Shown one piece after another: positions 25,501-34,235 of a stretch of DNA of 49,879 nt. Position 1 is the first letter of the stretch; each line of letters opens with the position of its first letter. The position numbers and the translations under genes are program-made. This DNA comes from Gemmataceae bacterium (GTDB lineage Bacteria; Planctomycetota; Planctomycetia; Gemmatales; Gemmataceae), in the NCBI GenBank assembly GCA_019752375.1, contig JAIEMG010000158.1:1-49879 (forward strand), read 5' to 3'. The notes beneath the pieces are model-generated. The model had not been told where the DNA came from and did no database searches. It saw only the letters and a program-made list of their open reading frames with translations.

Positions 25501-26732
25501 ACACGCTCGCGAAACCTACCGCCGAAGACCAGGAGCAACTGCGGCGTGTCGAGGGCGGCCTGCGGCTGCTGACGGTGCCCTTCCCGCACTTTGCCGGACT
25601 GGCGCGGACCGTGCGCGTCGCGCTGGACGACCGTGTGCCAACCATGGGCGTCTTCGCTTCCGGCCGCATGGTGGTCAATCCCGCATTCGCGCGCACGCTG
25701 AACGAGCGCGAGCTGATCTTCGTGCTGGCCCACGAGCTGTTTCACCTGGCCCTGCGCACCCACGATCGCGCCGTCGGCAGCGACCCGCTGCGTTTCAATT
25801 ACGCGCACGATTACATCATCAACGACATCCTGCGCTTGGAGCTGCAATTCAAGCAGGTGCCGGCGGGCGGCCTCGACTGGCCCGGCGCCCGCAAGCTCTC
25901 CGCCGAGGAGATCGTGCTGGAGATGGAAAAGGACCCGAGCAAGGCGCCGCCGAAGTCCGGCAACGTCTGGCGCTCGGGCGCCGGCGCCGGTCGATCGGAC
26001 CGTTCGTCAGGAACGGGCGGCGACGTTTTCGATGACGGAATGGAACGCGAATGGTTTCCGGACGCGGAAGCGGCGGACCGTGTCGCGGAAACCGAAGCGG
26101 TGCGCGCTGCCGCGGCCAAGGCGCTGAGCCTCGGCAAGGTGATGGCAACGATGAAGGGCGCTGGCCGCGGCAGCGATCCCGGCAGCTCCAATCAGCTGGT
26201 CACCGCGCTGCGCGGCATGTACCGCACGCCCTGGGAAGCAGCCTTGCAACGCTGGCTGGAATCGGTCAGTCCGGGCGATCGCACCTTTGTCCGGCCCTCC
26301 CGGCGCGGCGCCGAGCGTACCGACGTGGTTATGCCCGGCCGTCGGCGCGAAGGTTGGGTGCTCAACGTCGTCCTCGACACCAGCGGGTCGATGACCGATG
26401 AGATTCCGCGTGCCCTGGGCGCCATTTCCGGCTTCTGTGAGTCGGTGGCCGTCGATCAGGTTCGCCTGGTCCAGTGCGACACGGCCGTCACGTCGGATCG
26501 CTTCCTCAGTCCGTCGGAGCTGGAAACCCATGAAGTTTCCGGCTACGGCGGCAGCGACCTGTCGCCGGCGCTGCGGCACCTGGCCGACGATGCCCGCGTC
26601 GAGGCCGTCGTCGTCGTGACGGATGGAGAGATCGAATACCCGCGCGAGGAGATGCCTTACGCGCTGCTCTGGGTAATTCCCGCCGGGCGGTCATTTCAGC
26701 CGCCGTACGGCAGTGTCGTCGTCATGCAATGA
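25497..26732 (+). CDS. Metallopeptidase-like plus VWA-like protein (DUF2201 type), MoxR partner
   Basis: The 411-residue product starts at ATG 25497, overlapping the ATPase stop (ATGA). The N-terminal half contains HELFHLALRTHDR (residues about 79-91), a gluzincin-like HExxH motif, with a second conserved segment FNYAHDYIINDIL. This is the putative metallopeptidase domain found with VWA in the DUF2201 family. The C-terminal part has a MIDAS motif (DTSGSM, about residue 294) and a later TDGE. A flexible Gly/Ser-rich linker separates them. No signal peptide is present, so it acts in the cytoplasm. The ATPase presumably remodels this protein or its client. Confidence 0.88.
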   Translation: MNTLAKPTAEDQEQLRRVEGGLRLLTVPFPHFAGLARTVRVALDDRVPTMGVFASGRMVVNPAFARTLNERELIFVLAHELFHLALRTHDRAVGSDPLRFNYAHDYIINDILRLELQFKQVPAGGLDWPGARKLSAEEIVLEMEKDPSKAPPKSGNVWRSGAGAGRSDRSSGTGGDVFDDGMEREWFPDAEAADRVAETEAVRAAAAKALSLGKVMATMKGAGRGSDPGSSNQLVTALRGMYRTPWEAALQRWLESVSPGDRTFVRPSRRGAERTDVVMPGRRREGWVLNVVLDTSGSMTDEIPRALGAISGFCESVAVDQVRLVQCDTAVTSDRFLSPSELETHEVSGYGGSDLSPALRHLADDARVEAVVVVTDGEIEYPREEMPYALLWVIPAGRSFQPPYGSVVVMQ

Positions 26733-26747
26733 CGGGGAGGATGTTCC

Positions 26748-27134
26748 GTGAAAGTAATCCAGGAGCTGGCGGCCTATTTCGAGCGTCGCGGAATGCTGAC
26801 GCGAACGCACATCGATCGGCTCTTGCGCAAGGGCTTCCTTGCCATCGAAGCGCCAAGCACCATGGTCGGCCTGTGCGACGAGGTGGGCCAAACATACTAC
26901 TTCCGCATCCGCGGCGACGACGTCGGCACCGTGTGGGGCACCGACGTATACACCGCCGATTCCTCGCTTTCCGCCGCAGTCCTGCACGCCGGCGTGGTGC
27001 CCGCCGGCGAGACCCAGGTCGTTCGCGTCACGGTCGTCGAACCGCTGCAGCAGTATGTGGGTTCGGTGCAGAATGGGGTAAGCAGCCACAACTTTGGGGC
27101 GTATGGAACGGCGTACCGGATCGATGCGCTCTGA
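26748..27134 (+). CDS. LCCL-domain protein, third gene of the MoxR/VWA operon
   Basis: The 128-residue product starts at GTG 26748 with GGGGAGG 9 nt upstream, 15 nt after the VWA gene. Residues about 1-40 form a short helical head (VIQELAAYFERRGML). Residues about 45-125 match the LCCL domain: VWGTDVYTADSSLSAAVLHAG, then ETQVVRVTV, then GSVQNGVSSHNFGAYGTAYRI. LCCL domains are usually extracellular ligand- or lipid-binding modules; here there is no signal peptide. The domain call rests on the recognisable core. Its role with MoxR/VWA is unknown; an adaptor or sensor is a guess. Confidence 0.82.
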   Translation: MKVIQELAAYFERRGMLTRTHIDRLLRKGFLAIEAPSTMVGLCDEVGQTYYFRIRGDDVGTVWGTDVYTADSSLSAAVLHAGVVPAGETQVVRVTVVEPLQQYVGSVQNGVSSHNFGAYGTAYRIDAL

Positions 27135-27197
27135 CGGGGCCGTAATTGTTGCCGTCGCGATGCCACTTTGGCAGAATGGCGGAGCGCGTTTGAGCGT

Positions 27198-27240
27198 GCG
27201 CAAGCAAGGGACAGCCTGCCGACCCTTGCTTGCGCGTTTT
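27198..27240 (+). terminator. Terminator after the MoxR/VWA/LCCL operon
   Basis: GCGCAAGCAAGGG (27198-27210) pairs perfectly with CCCTTGCTTGCGC (27223-27235), followed by GTTTT. It lies 64 nt after the LCCL stop. Confidence 0.7.
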
Positions 27241-27286
27241 GAAGTTGCGCCAGTGTCTGACACCGATTCGCAGTGTAGTTTCTTCC

Positions 27287-27317
27287 CTCGTACCCAAGCT
27301 CCGAGCTTGGGTACGAG
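27287..27317. repeat. REP-like hairpin, 14-bp arms
   Basis: CTCGTACCCAAGCT (27287-27300) and AGCTTGGGTACGAG (27304-27317) are perfect complements around a 3-nt loop. It sits between convergent genes. Related CTCGTTCCCAAGCTCCG words occur twice at 47910-47953, so this belongs to a dispersed family. Confidence 0.75.
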
Positions 27318-27337
27318 AGGTGTTGTCCCCAGTTGAA

Positions 27338-28033
27338 TCATACACACGGCGAAATCTCATCCAACCGCGCCGTCCGCAACTCGCCGGCCTGGTTCGCTTG
27401 CCAGACGCGCTCCGACTTGACCTCCAGGCAGGTCAGCCAGCCCGTGGCGTAGACCCAGGTGTCAATACAGACGGCGTGGCCCAGGTTCAGCGGCACGCCG
27501 GACTTTTGCGACGTGTGGCCGCACACCATGATCTTACCGGAAACGTGCGGCCGTTGCGAACGCAGGCACTGCTCCCAGTGAAGCATATACGTTGGCTGAT
27601 CGGTCAAGGGTTCGTCGGCATAGACGGTGCCGTGGACGAAGAAGTGGGTATCGATCTCGTACCAGTCCACCAGCTCGCGGTCGAAGAAGTGCCAGTGATC
27701 GGCCGGCACGTCGGCCAGCGTTCCCACGTCTCCGGGCTGGGCATAGGAAGCGAGGGCCGCTCCGCCGCCGCAGCGCACCCACTCGCGACGCGCATCGTCG
27801 CTGTGGCGGGCTTCCATCATCATCAGGTCGTGGTTGCCGCGGATGGCGACCAGGCGATGCGACTTCTTCAGGGCCAGCACGCGGTCGATGGCGCCGCGCG
27901 AATCAGGGCCGCGATCCACGTAGTCGCCAAGTGTGACGATCAAGTCATCCGGAGTCGGCGCGACGGCAGCCAGCAGCGTGTCGAAGGCCCGCGTGCAGCC
28001 GTGAATGTCGCCGATGGCGAGAATGCGAGTCAT
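27338..28033 (-). CDS. PPP-family Ser/Thr protein phosphatase (metallophosphoesterase)
   Basis: The 231-residue product shows the complete PPP signature in order: GDIHG (residues 8-12), GDYVDRGPDS, RGNHD, then HG and GHT metal-binding histidines. These coordinate the two-metal centre that hydrolyses phosphoserine/threonine or diadenosine tetraphosphate. Length fits bacterial PrpA/ApaH-like phosphatases. No signal peptide is present, so it is cytoplasmic. The upstream ribosome binding site is weak. In a window with three Ser/Thr kinases, a counteracting phosphatase is plausible, but there is no operon link. It is convergent with the LCCL gene. Confidence 0.9.
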   Translation of the reverse strand: MTRILAIGDIHGCTRAFDTLLAAVAPTPDDLIVTLGDYVDRGPDSRGAIDRVLALKKSHRLVAIRGNHDLMMMEARHSDDARREWVRCGGGAALASYAQPGDVGTLADVPADHWHFFDRELVDWYEIDTHFFVHGTVYADEPLTDQPTYMLHWEQCLRSQRPHVSGKIMVCGHTSQKSGVPLNLGHAVCIDTWVYATGWLTCLEVKSERVWQANQAGELRTARLDEISPCV

Positions 28034-28488
28034 GGCAGAAGGTCCGGGTCGCCAGGGCCAGGGACGAGTAGCCCCGGTCGCAAACGGCGAGGAATCTCAA
28101 CACTTGTCGCACAATTCCTACTGCCGGCTTCAGCCGGTTCCCCGTCTGCCACCGGCTTCAGTCGCTGGTAAGGAGACTTCACCGACATTCCAGCCGGGCT
28201 TGGCAAGTGCTCAAGCGGTTGCAAGCCCGGCTGAAGCCGGCAAGCAGAGCAGCTGCAACATCCCTGGGTAACCGACGGCACCGCTCGTGGAGGGGCGTGA
28301 CCGTTACCCACCGTCAGGGGTGACGGTGAACGAGTACCGTTAACCACCGTTAGGTGACGGCGCTCGCAGCCGACTGCGAAGGCGCCGTCGATCATACTCC
28401 CAGCCTGCCAAACGGCTGCACGGTGACGCAAGCCCACTCGCCCGGCCTAGCGTTCCTTTTTCACAACGGACCACGGTTGCCGTGAGCT
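28034..28488. repeat. Intergenic region filled with palindromic repeat fragments
   Basis: It contains several GCCGGCTTCAGCCGG-type words (about 28110-28245) of the family also seen at 39918 and 42694. It also has an 8-bp hairpin CACCGTCA/TGACGGTG (28309-28328) followed by related ACCGTTA/TAACCACCGTTA words. No gene is supported here. Confidence 0.6.
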
Positions 28489-28494
28489 TATAAT
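28472..28494 (+). promoter_or_regulatory. Perfect TATAAT -10 box with adjacent small palindrome
   Basis: TATAAT at 28489-28494 lies 27 nt before the WD40 gene start. No good -35 lies 17 nt upstream. CACGG-TTG-CCGTG (28472-28484) takes that place and might be an activator or repressor site. The promoter call is therefore moderate. Confidence 0.45.
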
Positions 28495-28520
28495 GACCGA
28501 CCCAAGGAGGATTGCAAGTC

Positions 28521-30515
28521 ATGCTGACAAAGCACTGGAACCTCGCGGTCATTCTCCTGCTGGCCTCGTCTGCCGACGCCGCAAGTCCGGACAAGGTCCC
28601 GACCGACCTTTACGGCGACCCGCTGCCGGCCGGCGCGATCGCACGGATGGGTTCGGTACGCATGACTCATGCAGGAGCCGCGGATGTGGCTTTCGCGCCG
28701 GATGGCAAGACGCTGGTGTCGGCGGGCAGCGGCGTGTACTTGTGGGCGCTTGCCGACGGGAAACGGCTCCGCCGACTGGAAGGCGCGCCGGACAGGGAAA
28801 CGACGCGTTACACCAGCGTCGCCTGTTCGCCCAGCGGGAAGGTCGTTGCCGCGGGAGACTACGACGGCACGATCCAGTGCTGGGACCCTCATACGGGCAA
28901 GCGCACGGCCCGTCTCACGCCGCCTCAGGGCGTGCCGCGCGAATCGGTGGTGCAAGTCGCGTTTTCGCCAGACGGCAACACCCTGGCTGCGATCATCGAG
29001 GACTTCGTCATCCTCTATGCACCGGCGCGAGAAAAGGTCGTTGCACAGGCGTCCGTGCGCGACAGCTGCTGCGTGGCCGTGTCGCCCGATGGCAAGACGC
29101 TCGCCGTGGGCTGCAAGGACTGCAAGCTACGCCTCCTGTCCGTCGGCGAGGGAAAACTGACGCCGATACGCGAACTGGAGTCGGACGGCCTGGTGCTGGG
29201 CGTCGCTTTCTCGGACGATAGCCAGTCGGTCGTGGCCTGCAACCGCGGCGGGTTGATCCGGCGCTGGGAAACGAACACGGGAAAAAAGACGGGCGCCTTC
29301 TGGGTGTCCCAAAATGGAGTCGAAGGCGTGGCTTTCGCTCCCGACGGTAAGACGGCCATCGTGGCGCGCGGCGCCGACAACTCGATCCGGCTCTGGGACG
29401 TGACCACAGGTAAGGAACTCCGCCCGTGCGAGGGGCTCTCCTGCGGACTTTCCTTCTTCGCCTTTTCCGCGGACGGGCGGCGCGTGGCGGGCTGGAGCGG
29501 CGACGTACGCAAGGTCCACAATTTCGGCGACGCCCTGATTCGCGTCTGGGACGTGGGCAGCGGCAAGGCGCTCCACGCGGCGCACACCCTGGTCGCCAAC
29601 ATGGACCACATCGCCCTGTCGCCCGATGGCGCTACCCTGGCCACGGCCGACGGCCTGCGCGGTCTCTTGATCCCAAGTGACGGTCAGCGCGGCCGCATCC
29701 GGCTCTGGGACGTGGCCACCGGCCAGCATCGGCGTGCCCTGGGCGGGAGTGGCAAGGCCATCCGGGGACTTGTCTTCACCGCCGACGGCAAGACTCTGCT
29801 TACCGCCGCAGGTCCGTCACCTCGCCGCTGGGACGTGGCAACGGGCAAGGAGTTGGACGCGCCGGAGACGCCGAAGGGCCTCGCCTGGTTCCTCGCCTTC
29901 TCCTCCGACGGCCGACGGCTGATTGGTCTCGGAAACGAGACCGTCCTCCTTTGCGACCTGACAGCGAAGCACGAAGCGCGACCGATGAAGTGGGATGCCC
30001 GCATCCTGAGTGCAGCCGCACTGTCCGCCGACGAAAAGTTCCTGGCCGTCTCCACGGGCGAGCGAGCGGTTTATGTGTGGGCGACTGCCACCGGCAAGCG
30101 CCGGGCCCTTGGAGAAGACGCGGACCGGGTCCATTTGCACTGCCTGGCCTTTTCGCCTGACGGCAATCTCTTGGCCGCGGGCGGCAGTCCGAAGGATTCC
30201 GACGAGGCGCTGCGGCTATGGCGGCCCGCGACCGGCAAAGAGGTCACACGGTTCCTCGTTCGGGACGGCGGCCTGACCGCCAGCGTCCTCGCCCTGGCGT
30301 TCTCGCCCGACGGCAAAACGCTGGCGACGGGCGGCAGCGACGGTCAGATTCAACTATGGGAAATCGGCACGTGGAAGGAACGCAGCCGTCTCCGCGGGCA
30401 CGACGGACGCATCACGGCGCTCGTGTTTTCCGCCGACGGCAACCGGCTGATTTCCGCCAGCTCCGACAACACGGCCCTTGTCTGGGAGTTGCTGGTTGTG
30501 CGTTCGCGAAAGTGA
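28521..30515 (+). CDS. Secreted protein made of about 14 WD40 repeats
   Basis: The 664-residue product starts at ATG 28521, with AAGGAGG 10 nt upstream. A signal peptide is evident (MLTKHWNLAVILLLASSADA, cleavage about residue 20). The mature protein opens with LYGDPLPAGAIARMGSVRM, the same lead-in as the WD40 part of the sigma fusion at 3714. About 14 WD40 units follow, several degenerate, enough for two propellers. There are no other domains. It is probably periplasmic and acts as a binding scaffold. It looks like a stand-alone version of the sensory half found fused to the sigma factor and one kinase here. Confidence 0.88.
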   Translation: MLTKHWNLAVILLLASSADAASPDKVPTDLYGDPLPAGAIARMGSVRMTHAGAADVAFAPDGKTLVSAGSGVYLWALADGKRLRRLEGAPDRETTRYTSVACSPSGKVVAAGDYDGTIQCWDPHTGKRTARLTPPQGVPRESVVQVAFSPDGNTLAAIIEDFVILYAPAREKVVAQASVRDSCCVAVSPDGKTLAVGCKDCKLRLLSVGEGKLTPIRELESDGLVLGVAFSDDSQSVVACNRGGLIRRWETNTGKKTGAFWVSQNGVEGVAFAPDGKTAIVARGADNSIRLWDVTTGKELRPCEGLSCGLSFFAFSADGRRVAGWSGDVRKVHNFGDALIRVWDVGSGKALHAAHTLVANMDHIALSPDGATLATADGLRGLLIPSDGQRGRIRLWDVATGQHRRALGGSGKAIRGLVFTADGKTLLTAAGPSPRRWDVATGKELDAPETPKGLAWFLAFSSDGRRLIGLGNETVLLCDLTAKHEARPMKWDARILSAAALSADEKFLAVSTGERAVYVWATATGKRRALGEDADRVHLHCLAFSPDGNLLAAGGSPKDSDEALRLWRPATGKEVTRFLVRDGGLTASVLALAFSPDGKTLATGGSDGQIQLWEIGTWKERSRLRGHDGRITALVFSADGNRLISASSDNTALVWELLVVRSRK

Positions 30516-30830
30516 GACCGGGCACCGCCGCTTCTTGTCGACGGCGATAGTCTTCCGCCTGCTGGTGGCGGGCTGCTTCCTGTTCATCGAGCTAGCGCTG
30601 GTAGTTCTCCTGGGCCTGGCGCGCTTGCTCGCCATCCGCTGCCGGAGCCGCTCCTGGTCCTGGCGCTGTTGCTCCTATTGCTGGCGCTGCGATTCCTCCC
30701 AGGCCCGCTGCCGCGCTTCCTGTTGGGCGCGTGCGGCGTCACCCGCATCGTCCGCATGGGCCAGTGCGGAGATGCCAATCGCCAGGACCACGGGCAGGAG
30801 CCACCGAATGTTGCGAGCGGAGGTCAACAT
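30516..30830 (-). pseudogene. Decayed gene for a secreted Gln/Arg/Glu-rich coiled-coil protein
   Basis: From ATG 30830 (AGGGAG upstream) the frame encodes a good signal peptide (NIRWLLPVVLAIGISALAHA) and then QQEARQRAWEESQRQQ, before TAG at 30675-30677. The same Gln-rich coding style continues beyond it (EQQRQDQERLRQRM). It then moves to another frame after about 30625 (QAQENYQR, TAG 30593-30595, then LDEQEAARHQQAEDYRRRQE). Two amber codons where CAG would fit, plus one frameshift, indicate a pseudogene. Only a 51-residue product could be made. The 3' end is unclear and runs toward the converging WD40 gene. Confidence 0.6.
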
Positions 30831-31064
30831 GGCTGGTACTCCCTGGATCCGCAACGATGCTGAAACCACCAATTCTTCGCAAGGACCCACCTCTACCGGA
30901 ATATTGCCTCCGTGGGCCGAGACCTCACACGCCAGATGACGAATCCTCCGCAGCTTCGCGCCTGCGCCACGAAACTGGACTTGTTCCATCTGTTCCCGCG
31001 ACTTATGCACCGGTGGCTTTCGCCGCAGGCCCACTTCCGCGGATACCCTTGGAACAACCCGGAT

Positions 31065-33968
31065 ATGAAACACACGTCTTCTCGAACTTGCGTGCGATAC
31101 GGGCTGACTCTTTGCGTCGGCCTGCTTTTGACGGCCAGGGCCCCGGCGCAGGCGCCGGTTGCTCCGAAGCCTCCCGCGGTTGCCGCGGCACAGCAGTGTT
31201 GTTGCCCCGTTCCGGACAAGTTGCGCAGTCCACGCGAGGCGCTCAAGACGCTCTACTACTCAATCATGGCCTACGATTGGCGGCCCGAGCTGATCGATGA
31301 TGCCATCTCGTGTTTACAACTGGATCCGAGCCAGTGCCGCGAGCCTGCCGAGGCCGCCCGGCTGGCCATTCAGCTCGAAAACGTCCTGAAGGAACTGGGC
31401 GTGCCGCTGAATGCGGTGCCGGAAGACCTCTCGCCGAACCTGGCTGCGGTGGTCTACGAGGGGGACGGCTGTGCCATCTTTCTCTCCTGCGATACGGACG
31501 GCTTATGGCGCTTCGATCGCGCCACGGTCAGCCGCATCCCCGCCATGTATCGCACGGTCATGGCCCGTCATCGCGATTTGCAAGGCGAGCGTGCGGTGCT
31601 GAAGGAAGGCTACACCGACGCCAGCGCCACCATGCGTCGCTTCATGATCGACAGCATCACGGGGGACTTCTATGCCGCGGCCCAGGCCCTGGACCTGAGC
31701 AGTATCGGCAGCGACCAGCGCGAAGACCGTGGGCCGATCCTGGCGCAGCAGCTCGCCTGCGTCATCCAGCGGCGCGGCTGGACCTATTACCAGGAGATCC
31801 CGAACATCCCCGGCGGCACCACGTTCACCTGGCACGCCGATCGCAACGGCCGTATCGCCCTGGACCGAGTCCGGCAAGCGGACGGCAAGGACGCCTGGCA
31901 GTTCATTCGCCAGACCGTCAAACTCGTGCCCCAGATGTACGAGCAGGCGCTAAACACGCAGCCGGATGTCAACTGGGTGCGCCTCAACCGGGTGGTCCCC
32001 CTGCTGCGGCCGGACATGACCGCAGCCAGCATCAAGCAGCGGCCCGCGTCGGTGCCGGCCATGCTCGGCTCTCCGCAGGCCGTGCTCCAGGGATTCTTCC
32101 GTGCCATGGATGCGGCGGAGACCAGCGACGCCAAGCTGGTGGAAGCGCTCGAGTTCCTCGACCTGAAGAACGTGCCCCAGACCGAACGGAAGGTGCGCGG
32201 CGGCAAGTTGGCCACGCAGCTCGAAGCGATCCTGCGCCAGCTCGACATCGATCTGGCCATTGTCTCCGACGAATGGAATGCGTCGCCGCAGATCATTGGC
32301 CAGAACCAGGGCATGCGCGTCGAGATCCTCCGGCAGCGCGACGGCTGCTGGCGCTTCAGCCAGGCAACGGTGACGCAGGTCCCGGCACTGTTCGAGAAGC
32401 TGTCGTCCCAGATGCGCGCGGACCGCGAACGGACGAGCCAGCTCGAAAGCGCTCGCGATACGATGTCCACATTCCTGACGGCCATCAACCGTCACGATCA
32501 CGAGCTGGCGTCAACCTGCCTCGACCTGAGCGACATCCACCCGGCCGCACATGCCGAAGTCGGCCCGGTGCTGGCCTACAAGCTGAAGTTCGTCATCGAT
32601 CGCATCGCACGCGTCTACATCCAGGCGGTGCCCGATGAGCCGGATGGCGCCCGTTACGTCTTCTATCGCGGCGACATGGGCAAGATCGTGATCGCTCGCA
32701 AGCCGGACGGACCGCGCAAGGGCCGCTGGCTGTTCACGACGGAGACGCTCCAGCGCGTGGAGCCGATGTTCCGCGCGTTGCTCCATGCTCCGCCGGCGGA
32801 CACGATGCAGGGCATCGACGCGGTCACCGAGCCGTGCCTGAGCGAGGCGCCCGGCATCTGGGTGCGCAGCCAGTTGCCGGACTGGGCGCAGCAACGGATG
32901 GAAGGCCTGGACCTGTTCCAGTGGCTGGGACTTGTGCTTGCCGGATTCAGTGCGTGGCTCGCTGCCCGCGTGGTGCTGTCGAAAGTCTTCTGGGTGGGCG
33001 GCTGGATGCTGCGCCGCGGCGGGTCGGCCTTGTCGCCGAGCTTTGTCTGCCAGAAGATGCGGCCAATGACCTGGGTGGTGGCCTGGTGGCTGTTCTTCCG
33101 CCTGATCGCCTTCCTCGATTTGCCGATGGGCGTGCTCGACACCATCATGCCGCTCAAGAAGTTCATCATGGCCGGGCTGCTCGGCTGCGTCGTCTTCCAG
33201 CTCATCGACCTGGTTGTCGCCATCTTCACCAACAGCGAGCTGCTTCGTCCGCACCGCAGCCTCAGCGACATGGTGGTGCCGGTGCTGATGCGCGCGATGA
33301 AGGGCGCGGCCATCCTGATGGTGGCGACCTACTACGTCTACCAGATCGGCGCCGGCGAATCGCTGGGGCAGTTCCTCACCGGTTTGGGCGTCGCTGGCCT
33401 GACCGTGTCCCTGGCTGCCCAGGATGCCTTGAAGAGCTTCTTCGGCACGCTCTTGCTCATCAGCGAGCGCTCGTTCAAGCTGGGCGACCGGATCAAGGTC
33501 GGCAGCCAGGAAGGCGTCGTCGAGCAGGTCGGCTTCCGTTCGACCCGGCTGCGCACGGCGGACGGCAGCCTGCTGACGATCCCCAACGCAACCATCGCTT
33601 CTACCGGCATCGACAACGTCGGCGTGCGTTCGTTCCGTCCCTATCGCACGGCGGTGTTCATCGGCTACGACACGTCGTTCGATCAGCTGGCACTGTTCCG
33701 CCAGCGCCTGGGCGAGTGGCTGATGCAGAACCCTGGCATCGATCGCGACAAGGTGGACATCGGCATCCAGCGCTTCACCGAGTACGGCGTGGAGCTGACC
33801 GTGAACCTGATGCTGGTCGCCGCAACGGGCGAGGAAGAAAAGCTGGTGCGCGATGAAGTGAACAGCACGGTGCTACGCCTGGCGCAATTGCTGGAAGTGC
33901 GCCTGGCCAACGGCAAGAAGCCGCCGGAAGGCGAGAGCAAGACTGCCTGGCCGGCACGAGCGGCGTGA
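31065..33968 (+). CDS. Large MscS-family mechanosensitive channel with a repeated periplasmic region
   Basis: The 967-residue product starts at ATG 31065 with a signal peptide (residues 1-29). Residues 54-575 contain four related units of about 130 residues. Each opens with a helical REALKTLYYSI-like segment, then a CLQLDPS/ALDLSSI/FLDLKNV/CLDLSDI motif, and ends near WRF.RATV..IP.M. Membrane helices follow (about 619-640, 668-690, 700-722, 742-762). The MscS pore core is LTGLGVAGLTVSLAAQDALKSFFG (768-793), then the beta domain (LGDRIKVGSQEGVVEQVGFR) and C-terminal domain. It releases solutes on membrane tension. The periplasmic repeats resemble a sensor or anchor; their family is not recognised. 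Confidence 0.92.
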   Translation: MKHTSSRTCVRYGLTLCVGLLLTARAPAQAPVAPKPPAVAAAQQCCCPVPDKLRSPREALKTLYYSIMAYDWRPELIDDAISCLQLDPSQCREPAEAARLAIQLENVLKELGVPLNAVPEDLSPNLAAVVYEGDGCAIFLSCDTDGLWRFDRATVSRIPAMYRTVMARHRDLQGERAVLKEGYTDASATMRRFMIDSITGDFYAAAQALDLSSIGSDQREDRGPILAQQLACVIQRRGWTYYQEIPNIPGGTTFTWHADRNGRIALDRVRQADGKDAWQFIRQTVKLVPQMYEQALNTQPDVNWVRLNRVVPLLRPDMTAASIKQRPASVPAMLGSPQAVLQGFFRAMDAAETSDAKLVEALEFLDLKNVPQTERKVRGGKLATQLEAILRQLDIDLAIVSDEWNASPQIIGQNQGMRVEILRQRDGCWRFSQATVTQVPALFEKLSSQMRADRERTSQLESARDTMSTFLTAINRHDHELASTCLDLSDIHPAAHAEVGPVLAYKLKFVIDRIARVYIQAVPDEPDGARYVFYRGDMGKIVIARKPDGPRKGRWLFTTETLQRVEPMFRALLHAPPADTMQGIDAVTEPCLSEAPGIWVRSQLPDWAQQRMEGLDLFQWLGLVLAGFSAWLAARVVLSKVFWVGGWMLRRGGSALSPSFVCQKMRPMTWVVAWWLFFRLIAFLDLPMGVLDTIMPLKKFIMAGLLGCVVFQLIDLVVAIFTNSELLRPHRSLSDMVVPVLMRAMKGAAILMVATYYVYQIGAGESLGQFLTGLGVAGLTVSLAAQDALKSFFGTLLLISERSFKLGDRIKVGSQEGVVEQVGFRSTRLRTADGSLLTIPNATIASTGIDNVGVRSFRPYRTAVFIGYDTSFDQLALFRQRLGEWLMQNPGIDRDKVDIGIQRFTEYGVELTVNLMLVAATGEEEKLVRDEVNSTVLRLAQLLEVRLANGKKPPEGESKTAWPARAA

Positions 33969-34034
33969 CGGGACAATTTGGCTGACTTTCGTTGCCCTCG
34001 GCGCTTTGGTAGGATGCGGACAAAGGAGCGCGCC

Positions 34035-34235
34035 ATGATCGAGTTGACCGAACTACAAGCGCAAGCCATCCAGGGAGCCGATGCGCCGCTGGTACGCAAT
34101 CCGCGGACTGACGAGACATTTGTCCTTGTGCGGAAGGACGTGTACGAACTGATGCGCAAGTGGGGATCGTCCCTGGGTCGAGTGTGGGATGATCCGGAAC
34201 TGGATGAATACGAACAGTTCCGGAAGAAGCCATGA
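34035..34235 (+). CDS. Small protein upstream of a PemK/MazF-type toxin, probable antitoxin
   Basis: The 66-residue product starts at ATG 34035 with AAAGGAG 9 nt upstream. It overlaps the toxin gene by 4 nt (ATGA), the usual antitoxin-toxin arrangement. The sequence (DETFVLVRKDVYELMRKW, then DDPELDEYEQFRKKP) has an acidic C-terminal tail suited to wrapping a basic toxin. It lacks a recognisable MazE AbrB-type N-terminal domain, so it is not a standard MazE. Antitoxin function is inferred from position and size. Confidence 0.72.
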   Translation: MIELTELQAQAIQGADAPLVRNPRTDETFVLVRKDVYELMRKWGSSLGRVWDDPELDEYEQFRKKP

